Below are positions 1-5,233 of a stretch of DNA of 5,242 nucleotides, piece after piece (positions within the stretch are counted from its first letter, which is position 1; each line of letters begins with the position of its first letter). The stretch covers positions 1 to 5,242 of the forward strand of contig PWPZ01000062.1 in assembly GCA_003556985.1 (NCBI GenBank), in the 5' to 3' direction. This DNA comes from Bacteroidota bacterium. GTDB taxonomy: Bacteria > Bacteroidota > Bacteroidia > Bacteroidales > PUMT01. A program made the translations under genes and the position numbers. The notes beneath the pieces are model-generated. The model worked only from the letters and a program-made list of their open reading frames with translations. It did no database searches and was not told where the DNA came from.

Positions 1-795
1 AACAGCTGGCCGGAAGAAATCCTCTGCATTTTTTACCACCCATGCATTTTGTTTGGCGCGAAAGAATTTCCGGGCATCTTCCTGCCGCAAGCGTGACGAC
101 GACTCCTGCAGCAGCTCCACTACCTCCTGAAGGCCTTCTTCACACGAAGGGTGGCCCCTGCCGGTAACAGCCCTTCCGTAAACCCATTCATCCCTGTCGT
201 AGGCAGCAAAACATTGCAGGTTCTGGTTTATTCTACTGAAATGCTCAGGCATATATTCCCTGGCATATTCTATCAGATCATCCATAGCATCCCACTGGCC
301 GTAAACATCCATCCCGTAAAAACCAACTTTTTCATTATGCGGCAGTTCTTTATTGTGATCACGCAACCACTCTGCCAGTTCCTCAATAACCGTATTGGCC
401 CACATCCATTCAGGCCACCTGTCAAAACCACGGAGAACCGCCCGGGCTGAAGAGGCAGCTCCGGGAAGACTTTTCACATATTTGTTCAGCATGTATATAG
501 AAGCCCAGTCACCTTCGACGGCGATAAAAGAAAATCCCTTTTCTGCGATTAATCTTTTTGTTATTTCTGATCTCCAGCTGTAAAATTCAGCCGTGCCATG
601 CGATGCTTCCCCGAGCAGAACAAGCCGGTGAGATCCGGCCTGGCCGATGATTTCATCAAGATCGTCAATATGGCTAACCGGCACTGCTTTAGTCGAAAAA
701 TATTCAATCAGCTCATCACTGCCGGAAGCTGATGCAATGAAAACAAAAAAAAGGAATGCAGGCACACAGAAAAATGTTAAAAAACGGTTCATCAT
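1..795 (-). CDS. Erythromycin esterase family protein, exported, C-terminus beyond window edge
   Basis: The minus strand is open from an ATG at 795-793 to base 1 (265 codons, no stop), so the gene runs off the left edge. Residues 1-24 look like a Sec signal peptide: a short basic start, a hydrophobic core at about 6-20, and a small-residue ASAS site. Cys10 lies too early and lacks a lipobox, so I do not call a lipoprotein. The mature part begins with the family hallmark GEASHGT at 62-68, followed by R75 in RSEITKRLI and E94 in VEGDW. The spacing of E63, H66, R75 and E94 equals that of E43, H46, R55 and E74 in EreB, so the hydrolase site is intact as far as visible; the later histidine(s) fall outside. 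Known members hydrolyse the macrolide lactone or other, unknown esters. True macrolide resistance cannot be inferred, and an exported location suggests another substrate. A second ATG at 792-790 is equally possible. The gene is divergent from argR and probably unrelated to it. Confidence 0.9.
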   Translation of the reverse strand, partial: MMNRFLTFFCVPAFLFFVFIASASGSDELIEYFSTKAVPVSHIDDLDEIIGQAGSHRLVLLGEASHGTAEFYSWRSEITKRLIAEKGFSFIAVEGDWASIYMLNKYVKSLPGAASSARAVLRGFDRWPEWMWANTVIEELAEWLRDHNKELPHNEKVGFYGMDVYGQWDAMDDLIEYAREYMPEHFSRINQNLQCFAAYDRDEWVYGRAVTGRGHPSCEEGLQEVVELLQESSSRLRQEDARKFFRAKQNAWVVKNAEDFFRPAV

Positions 796-803
796 GATAA
801 TAT

Positions 804-808
804 CCTTT
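804..808 (-). promoter_or_regulatory. Ribosome binding site of the esterase-family gene
   Basis: On the minus strand AAAGG (followed by AT) lies 8 nt before the ATG at 795. It favours the first of the two adjacent ATG codons. It and the AGGA ahead of the gene at 4571 are the only convincing purine-rich sites before a gene here. Confidence 0.5.
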
Positions 809-1056
809 ATTATTAAGATAATTGCTAATTATGTGACTTCTTTAATTCATAGTCCGGCCGGTTTAAATATACCAAAAAAACAGGTTGATTAAAAACCGGG
901 GAACACAAAATCATAATCATATAACATTACAAAGCTGCTATTATTGCCGCAGCATCTCCTGACCAGGCCATATTCAAAAACTCCAGCACTCTACAAGGTT
1001 TTATGCATTATAAATAACAATAAATTTAGGTTGTATTAGAGCTTAATAAAATTAAT

Positions 1057-1084
1057 TGCATATATTTGCATTGTATATGCATAT
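1057..1084. promoter_or_regulatory. Candidate ArgR operator (ARG-box-like dyads) at the argR promoter
   Basis: TGCAT occurs at 1057-1061, 1067-1071 and 1078-1082, one helical turn apart. They make overlapping dyads: TGCAT-ATAT-TTGCA (1057-1070), TGCAT-TGTAT-ATGCA (1067-1081), the perfect palindrome ATATGCATAT (1075-1084), and a perfect 8-bp inverted repeat TGCATATA / TATATGCA (1057-1064, 1074-1081). The geometry resembles the E. coli ARG box (TGAAT-4 nt-ATTCA), though the bases within the half-sites differ. ArgR proteins commonly repress their own gene and contact adjacent boxes as a hexamer. The block covers the -7 element, as expected for autorepression. The assignment to ArgR is inference. 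Confidence 0.4.
1061..1068 (+). promoter_or_regulatory. Putative argR promoter, Bacteroidota -7 element
   Basis: TATATTTG matches the Bacteroidota sigma-factor -7 consensus TAnnTTTG exactly. Transcription would start near 1075, giving a leader of about 45 nt before the argR ATG. No clear TTTG -33 element is seen 19-21 bp upstream; the stretch there is A/T-rich, so the match could be chance. Its position within the TGCAT repeat block supports a regulated promoter. Confidence 0.45.
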
Positions 1085-1118
1085 TTATACGCTTTCATTA
1101 GTATTAAGATAACAGATA

Positions 1119-1589
1119 ATGAACAGAACAAGACGATTGCTGGAGATCAGCAGGATAATTAAAAATCATAAGATCAGCAACCAGGAAGAATTGCTGTCCA
1201 TGCTCAACCAAAAAGGATTTAAATATACTCAGGCGACTCTTTCCCGTGATCTTAAACTGCTGAAGGCGGGAAAGGTAGCCGATAATGAAAAAGGGTATAT
1301 TTATGTTTTGCCGGGCGAAAAGGAAGATAAATTCTCTGGTGAAGAAATGAAAGATACTGTTAACCGCGGATTCCTTTCCATAGATTACAGTGGAAATATG
1401 GTAATAATAAAAACACTGCCGGGGTTCGCAGGAGGAATCGCTTTGAGAATAGACCGTATGAAGGCATTTGAGATCCTGGGAACAATTGCAGGCGACGACA
1501 CTATCCTTGTTATTTCCAGAGAAGGGATAGGAAGGCAGGAGGTGCACAGGGTTCTTACCACAGAAATTCCGGCGGCGCTAAACAGCTAA
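1119..1589 (+). CDS. argR: Arginine repressor ArgR
   Basis: Arginine-responsive transcription regulator of 156 residues, the usual family length. The N-terminal winged helix-turn-helix spans about 1-65, with the recognition region ATLSRDLKLL at 39-48 (S42 and R43 are the conserved SR pair). The C-terminal oligomerisation and arginine-binding domain spans about 80-152 and contains TLPGFAGGIALRID (99-112) and GTIAGDDTI (121-129). D126 and D127 correspond to the aspartates that bind arginine in the hexamer core. The start is fixed by an in-frame TAA at 1110-1112 with no other ATG between; there is no Shine-Dalgarno sequence, as is normal in Bacteroidota. It stands first in the arginine cluster, 231 bp before argG, and likely regulates both itself and the downstream genes. 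Nothing suggests that it is broken. Confidence 0.97.
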   Translation: MNRTRRLLEISRIIKNHKISNQEELLSMLNQKGFKYTQATLSRDLKLLKAGKVADNEKGYIYVLPGEKEDKFSGEEMKDTVNRGFLSIDYSGNMVIIKTLPGFAGGIALRIDRMKAFEILGTIAGDDTILVISREGIGRQEVHRVLTTEIPAALNS

Positions 1590-1741
1590 AAACACCATTA
1601 AGTGAGAATATTTTAATCATAATCACCTTCCCTGTACATTGACTGCAAAGAGATTCCCGAAAAGATAATAATCCGTATTGCAAATCAGGGAGCAGGCTCA
1701 TTCCTGAACGGCTGCAAACCTGTATAAATCGTTTTAAACAA

Positions 1742-1758
1742 TTATTCTGAATAAATTC
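1742..1758. promoter_or_regulatory. Candidate ARG-box-like dyad upstream of argG
   Basis: TTATTC-T-GAATAA (1742-1754) is a 6-bp inverted repeat with a one-base centre, and it overlaps TGAAT-AA-ATTC (1748-1758). The words TGAAT and ATTC are those of classical ARG boxes, but the spacer is 2 nt rather than 4-5, and the region is A/T-rich, so chance is a real possibility. It lies about 63 bp before the argG start, a sensible place for a repressor site. Confidence 0.25.
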
Positions 1759-1762
1759 TTTG

Positions 1763-1823
1763 TAAATCATTCCGGGTAACTTATAAATCATAAATTATTA
1801 AAATAAAATCATTTAAAATCATG
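1763..1823 (+). repeat. Helically phased AAATCAT repeats in the argG leader
   Basis: AAATCAT occurs at 1764-1770, 1785-1791, 1806-1812 and 1816-1822, that is at steps of 21, 21 and 10 bp (two, two and one helical turns). The last two copies form a tandem ten-mer, TAAAATCATT then TAAAATCATG, and the final copy contains the argG start codon. There is no Shine-Dalgarno sequence. The run could bind a regulator on one DNA face or be an A/T-rich translation leader; its function is unknown. Confidence 0.45.
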
Positions 1824-3062
1824 AGCAATAACAAGAAAAAAATTGTGCTGGCTTACAGCGGCGGACTGGATACTTCGGTAATTCTGAAATGGCTGATTGA
1901 TGAAGGTTATGAGGTAATTGCCTATATTGCCGATGTCGGACAGGATGATGATTTTGAAGAAGCCAGGGAGAAAGCCCTTGAAATTGGTGCATCGAAAGTC
2001 TGCATTGAAGATCTTAAAGAAGAGTTTGTCACCGGTTATATATTTCCCGCCATAAAATCAAATGCAATTTATGAAAGCCGTTATCTTCTGGGTACTGCGC
2101 TAGCCAGGCCGGTCATAGCAAAAAGGCAGATAGAGATTGCCGGTCAGGAAAATGCAGGTTATGTTTCCCACGGGGCAACGGGAAAGGGCAATGACCAGGT
2201 GAGATTCGAACTGACCTATTATGCCCTGAATCCGAAAATAAAAGTTTTCGCTCCATGGAAGAACAAGGAGTTTCTTGAAAGATTCAAAGGAAGGACCGAT
2301 CTGTTAAATTATGCGGAAGAAAAAGGGATCCCGGTAAAGGCTACGCTTAAGAAACCCTATAGTGAAGATGATAATCTGATGCACATAAGCCATGAGGCGG
2401 GGATACTTGAAGATCCCGCTTTCAGGGCCGGCCGCGAAATTATTTCCCGGATCAACCTGCCTCAGGATGCTCCTGACAAAGAAACCCGTATTGAAATACA
2501 TTTCAAGGACGGGTTACCTGTCAAAGTGGTAAATCCGGATGATAAAACAGTAAAAACAGGGGCTCTTGAATTATTCCAGTACCTGAACCGGCTGGGAGCC
2601 GAAAACGGTATTGGATTGCTCGACATGGTGGAAAACCGGTATGTGGGGATTAAGTCAAGGGGGATTTATGAAACCCCCGGTGCCGAAATACTTCTGAAAG
2701 CCCATATGGATATTGAAGGCATTGCGATGGACAGGGAGGTGATGCGTTTAAGGAATATGTTGTCGCCCGTATTTGCAGAGATAGTTTACAACGGCTTCTG
2801 GTTCAGTCCGGAAATGGAATTCCTTATGGCTGCAATGAACAAAAGCCAGGAGCTGATAGATGGGGTGGTTTACCTTACGCTCTATAAAGGAAATGTTATG
2901 ATAGACGGAAGGGAATCGCACAGCTCGCTATACGACCAGGATCTGTCAAGCATGGATATTGAGGGCGGTTTCAATCAGCAGGACAGCGAAGGGTTCATTA
3001 AGATAAATGCTATCAGGCTGATGGCTCACCATGCCATTACTGTATCAGGCAAGAACTTCTGA
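1821..3062 (+). CDS. argG: Argininosuccinate synthase ArgG
   Basis: Cytoplasmic enzyme that condenses citrulline and aspartate with ATP to argininosuccinate, AMP and pyrophosphate, the penultimate step of arginine synthesis. At 413 residues it is close to the usual length of about 400. The PP-loop ATP-pyrophosphatase motif AYSGGLDTS is at 11-19. The conserved SHGATGKGNDQVRFE stretch is at 116-130, and YSEDDNLMHIS through LEDP lies at 180-199, both typical of the citrulline/aspartate-binding synthase domain. The C-terminal helical tail that supports tetramer formation is present and ends in HHAITVSGKNF. An in-frame TAA at 1791-1793 and no other ATG fix the start at 1821. The gene sits between argR and argH. 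Many Bacteroidota clusters carry argC, argD and transcarbamylase genes after argG, but here repeats and then argH follow directly. No missing residues were noticed. Confidence 0.98.
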   Translation: MSNNKKKIVLAYSGGLDTSVILKWLIDEGYEVIAYIADVGQDDDFEEAREKALEIGASKVCIEDLKEEFVTGYIFPAIKSNAIYESRYLLGTALARPVIAKRQIEIAGQENAGYVSHGATGKGNDQVRFELTYYALNPKIKVFAPWKNKEFLERFKGRTDLLNYAEEKGIPVKATLKKPYSEDDNLMHISHEAGILEDPAFRAGREIISRINLPQDAPDKETRIEIHFKDGLPVKVVNPDDKTVKTGALELFQYLNRLGAENGIGLLDMVENRYVGIKSRGIYETPGAEILLKAHMDIEGIAMDREVMRLRNMLSPVFAEIVYNGFWFSPEMEFLMAAMNKSQELIDGVVYLTLYKGNVMIDGRESHSSLYDQDLSSMDIEGGFNQQDSEGFIKINAIRLMAHHAITVSGKNF

Positions 3063-3063
3063 T

Positions 3064-3138
3064 GGATAAGTACCTCTGATGGAAAAAGGACCACTGAGTA
3101 CCTCCGCTGCAGGATAAGTACCGCTGGCGGCTTACTTA
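3064..3138. repeat. Degenerate GTACC palindromic repeats between argG and argH (REP-like)
   Basis: Just after the argG stop, AGTACC recurs at 3069, 3097 and 3117. GGATAAGTACC is identical at 3064-3074 and 3112-3122, and the middle copy reads GAGTACCTCCGCTGCAGG (3096-3113). Each unit resembles one arm of a palindrome of the form GTACC-TCCGCTGGA-GGTAC, and the third folds back on itself. This looks like a decayed extragenic palindromic repeat cluster. Whether it is dispersed in the genome cannot be seen from one window. Confidence 0.5.
3115..3138 (+). other. Imperfect hairpin between argG and argH
   Basis: TAAGTA-CCG-CTGG-CGG-CT-TACTTA forms a 9-bp stem with a CTGG loop and a 2-nt bulge on the 3' side. 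The nearest T-run (3157-3162) is about 18 nt downstream, so this is not a classic intrinsic terminator; it may act as an mRNA-stabilising or processing structure between the two genes. It is the third unit of the GTACC repeat cluster. Confidence 0.4.
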
Positions 3139-3180
3139 AAATACATACACAGTCAATTTTTTAAACAGTCCGGCTCCACC

Positions 3181-3188
3181 TTACTTTG
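3181..3188 (+). promoter_or_regulatory. Possible internal promoter for argH, near-consensus -7 element
   Basis: TTACTTTG matches TAnnTTTG at 7 of the 8 positions. The T-rich stretch TTTTTT at 3157-3162 lies 18 bp upstream, where a -33 element would be. A start near 3194 would give a leader of about 34 nt containing the palindrome at 3199-3210. This is weak evidence for separate expression of argH and the gene after it. Confidence 0.25.
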
Positions 3189-3198
3189 CCCGGGGGCG

Positions 3199-3210
3199 TT
3201 AACCGGTTAA
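3199..3210. promoter_or_regulatory. 12-bp perfect palindrome upstream of argH
   Basis: TTAACCGGTTAA is perfectly self-complementary and ends 17 nt before the argH ATG. With no central spacer it cannot form a hairpin with an ordinary loop, so a dimeric protein-binding site is likelier than an RNA structure. It does not resemble the TGCAT dyads upstream of argR. No protein can be assigned to it. Confidence 0.35.
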
Positions 3211-3227
3211 TACAAATTGTTCACATT

Positions 3228-4559
3228 ATGAAACTATGGGAAAAAGGAATTGATGTCAACAGTCTTGTTGATGAATTTACTGCCGGCAAAGACCGTGAAA
3301 CTGACCTCTGTCTTGCAATCTGGGATGTGATTGGAAGCATAGCCCATGCCAGGATGCTGAAAAGCATTAATATGATCACCGGTGATGAGCTTGCAGCCCT
3401 GGATAATGAACTCAAAAACATTCTCAGGCAAATAGAACAGGGTGATTTTGTTATTGAGGATAAGGCAGAAGATATACACAGCCAGATCGAAAATATGCTG
3501 ACAACGGCACTTGGCGATACCGGAAAAAAGATCCATACTGCTCGTTCGAGGAATGATCAGATACTTCTGGATATGAAACTGTTTGCAAGAGACAGGCTCA
3601 GGGAGGTAGCAATCCGCACAGAATCTTTGTTTGACACTCTTATTTCCCTTAGCGAACTACACAGGGAGGTTCTTATGCCGGGGTATACACATATGCAGAT
3701 AGCTATGCCTTCGTCGTTCGGACTTTGGTTTGGCGCTTACGCCGAAAGCCTCAGCGAAGATATGACCCTTCTCCGGGCTGCCTATAAACTAACAAACCGG
3801 AACCCGCTTGGTTCGGCAGCCGGTTTCGGGTCTTCGTTTAAGATTGACCGTAGTCTGACGACAGAATTGCTGGGCTTCGACGGCATGCACGTTAATGTTG
3901 TAAATGCGCAAATGAACCGGGGGAAAATGGAAAAAACAGTTGCTTTTGCAATTGGTTCGGTTGGTGCAACATTATCGAAACTGGCCATGGACATCTGCAT
4001 GTATTCCGGTCAGAATTTTAGCTTTATCACTTTGCCCGATGAATTTACTACCGGTTCGAGCATCATGCCCCACAAGAAGAACCCTGATGTATTTGAACTT
4101 GTGCGTGCCAGGGGAAACAAGCTTCAGGCACTTGCACATGAGATTGCCCTTATAAGTTCAAACCTGCCTTCGGGATACCACAGGGACTTCCAGCAGATCA
4201 AGGAAAGATTTATTCCTTCTTTTGATCTGTTGCTGGAAATGCTTGCAATAACAGAACTGGTAATTAATAAGATCAGCATAACATCCGGCATAACCGAAAA
4301 AGAGCTGTACCGGGATCTGTTCAGTGTTGAGGAGGTTAATAAACTGGTTAATAGCGGAGTTTCATTCAGGGATGCCTACAGGCAGGTTGCAGATAAAATA
4401 GCAAACGGCACTTTTGTTGCACACAAAAAGATTGATCATATCCATGAAGGCAGTATTGGCAATCTGCGCAATGACCTTATCAGGGAAAAGATGAATAATG
4501 AGATGGCGGACTTTCATTTTGAAAAGGCCGGAAATGCCATTAAAAATTTAATCGAATAG
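3228..4559 (+). CDS. argH: Argininosuccinate lyase ArgH
   Basis: Cytoplasmic lyase of the fumarase/aspartase superfamily that splits argininosuccinate into arginine and fumarate, the last step of the pathway. I use the ATG at 3228 (443 residues): MKLWEKG matches the usual MKLW start of Bacteroidota ArgH. The longer TTG start at 3186 would add 14 residues read through the palindrome and the putative leader. The three family active-site regions are present: HTARSRNDQ at 103-111, PGYTHMQ at 151-157 with the conserved histidine H155, and the signature GSSIMPHKKNPD at 276-287 carrying the catalytic serine. The C-terminal helical domain is complete. It is 165 nt from argG and 11 nt from the next gene. 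No Shine-Dalgarno sequence precedes it. It looks fully functional. Confidence 0.97.
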   Translation: MKLWEKGIDVNSLVDEFTAGKDRETDLCLAIWDVIGSIAHARMLKSINMITGDELAALDNELKNILRQIEQGDFVIEDKAEDIHSQIENMLTTALGDTGKKIHTARSRNDQILLDMKLFARDRLREVAIRTESLFDTLISLSELHREVLMPGYTHMQIAMPSSFGLWFGAYAESLSEDMTLLRAAYKLTNRNPLGSAAGFGSSFKIDRSLTTELLGFDGMHVNVVNAQMNRGKMEKTVAFAIGSVGATLSKLAMDICMYSGQNFSFITLPDEFTTGSSIMPHKKNPDVFELVRARGNKLQALAHEIALISSNLPSGYHRDFQQIKERFIPSFDLLLEMLAITELVINKISITSGITEKELYRDLFSVEEVNKLVNSGVSFRDAYRQVADKIANGTFVAHKKIDHIHEGSIGNLRNDLIREKMNNEMADFHFEKAGNAIKNLIE

Positions 4560-4560
4560 C

Positions 4561-4564
4561 AGGA
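4561..4564 (+). promoter_or_regulatory. Ribosome binding site of the glutamate 5-kinase-like gene
   Basis: AGGA lies 6 nt before the ATG at 4571, immediately after the argH stop codon (4557-4559). It supports translation of this gene from the argH message, and supports 4571 rather than the out-of-frame ATG at 4565. Confidence 0.5.
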
Positions 4565-4570
4565 TGCATT

Positions 4571-5233
4571 ATGAAAATTGTTTTTAAAATAGAAATAGAA
4601 ACCCTGTTCGACAACAGAGGAATGCTTTCTGGAGAGAAGCTTGAGCGCCTCACCATGATTTGCGCCAACCTGCAAAATTCGGGAGCACGGGTTATGATCG
4701 TCTCATCCGGAGCCATTGCTCTTGGCGCATTAAGACTTGGTTTTGACAGGCCTCCGGAGGGCATTACAGCTCAACAGGCTGTCGCAGCAGTCGGCCAGGT
4801 AGAACTTATAAAGGCATATCAAAATTATTTTGAAGATTTTGAACAGACGGTTGCACAGATATTACTTACAAAGGATGTAATAGAAAACCCCATACGCAAC
4901 ATGAATGCTACCAACACCCTTGTCAGGCTTATGGATAAAGGCGTTATTCCTCTCATTAACGAAAACGACTCGGTTTCAACCAATGACATAATTCTGAACG
5001 ACAACTTTCCGCTTGTACTGATTGTTACATCGCTTACACAAGCCGATATTATTGCGATAAACATGCCGGAGGGTAATAAATTTTTATTACTGTTCAAAAA
5101 CAGCTCATTTATAAAGGAAGTATCAGCCGAAGAGCTGCTTAATATATCCGACAGCATAAAAACCGGCGAAATGCAGATAAAGCAAGATATTCAGGGATTT
5201 CCCAAATTAACCGGGTATCCGGGGTTGAATTGA
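4571..5233 (+). CDS. Glutamate 5-kinase (ProB)-like protein, degenerate active site and short C-terminus
   Basis: A 220-residue member of the amino-acid kinase fold, closest to glutamate 5-kinase, which makes gamma-glutamyl phosphate for proline. Family segments in order are VSSGAIALG (44-52), QQAVAAVGQ (68-76), TVAQILLTKD (93-102), NATNTLVRLMDKGVIPLINENDSV (start 112), and KTGEMQIK (197-204). An ungapped comparison with E. coli ProB shows that the glutamate-site residues S46, D133 and N145 (S50, D137, N149) and the lysines K6 and K204 (K10, K217) are kept. The nucleotide loops are not: GTS after the first lysine is EIE (8-10), the second D of GDND is F146, the TD pair is MP (165-166), and GG of TGGM is GE (199-200). 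It stops 16 residues after K204, before the end of the fold, and has no PUA domain. The frame is open with a ribosome site, so it is probably expressed, perhaps as a glutamate-binding pseudokinase, though decay is possible. ArgB is unlikely given the ProB-type INEND and AVGQ motifs. Confidence 0.8.
   Translation: MKIVFKIEIETLFDNRGMLSGEKLERLTMICANLQNSGARVMIVSSGAIALGALRLGFDRPPEGITAQQAVAAVGQVELIKAYQNYFEDFEQTVAQILLTKDVIENPIRNMNATNTLVRLMDKGVIPLINENDSVSTNDIILNDNFPLVLIVTSLTQADIIAINMPEGNKFLLLFKNSSFIKEVSAEELLNISDSIKTGEMQIKQDIQGFPKLTGYPGLN

Larger units (their letters stand above)
796..1118. other. Divergent intergenic region between the esterase-family gene and argR
   Basis: These 323 bp hold no convincing gene: the only listed reading frame reaching in (plus strand, ending at 892) is mostly antisense to the esterase gene and resembles nothing. 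The region is A/T-rich. Visible elements are CCGGCCGG at 854-861, a spaced inverted repeat CCGGTTT (858-864) / AAACCGG (893-899), a short GC stem GCTGC (934-938) / GCAGC (949-953) with a 10-nt loop, an inverted repeat TTAAT-AAA-ATTAA at 1043-1055, and the argR promoter/operator block at 1057-1084. I found no CAAAnnTA (a minus-strand TAnnTTTG), so the promoter of the esterase-family gene is not identified. Confidence 0.6.

Noticed and set aside
151..892. Three plus-strand reading frames at 151-450, 395-583 and 647-892
   Set aside because: They lie wholly or mostly opposite the esterase-family gene, whose minus-strand frame has a signal peptide and strong family motifs; their own translations resemble nothing.
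1104..1547. 147-residue minus-strand reading frame opposite argR
   Set aside because: It lies entirely antisense to a clear argR, has low-complexity aromatic and Ser/Cys-rich composition, and matches no family I recognise.
1555..1791. 78-residue minus-strand frame between argR and argG
   Set aside because: It overlaps the end of argR, has no recognisable domain and no ribosome site, and falls in a region better explained as regulatory.
3115..3162. Intrinsic terminator after argG
   Set aside because: The hairpin is imperfect and the T-run is about 18 nt beyond it, so it lacks the stem-then-T-tract form.
3186..3227. TTG start extending ArgH by 14 residues
   Set aside because: The family normally begins MKLW at the ATG 3228; the extension reads through a palindrome and a likely leader and has no ribosome site.
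4825..5157. 110-residue minus-strand frame opposite the ProB-like gene
   Set aside because: It is antisense to a frame with clear family motifs and is Ser-rich without recognisable features.
4571..5233. Acetylglutamate kinase ArgB as identity of the last gene, suggested by the arginine context
   Set aside because: The AVGQ, NATNTL and INENDSV segments and the ungapped match of key positions are those of glutamate 5-kinase, not ArgB.
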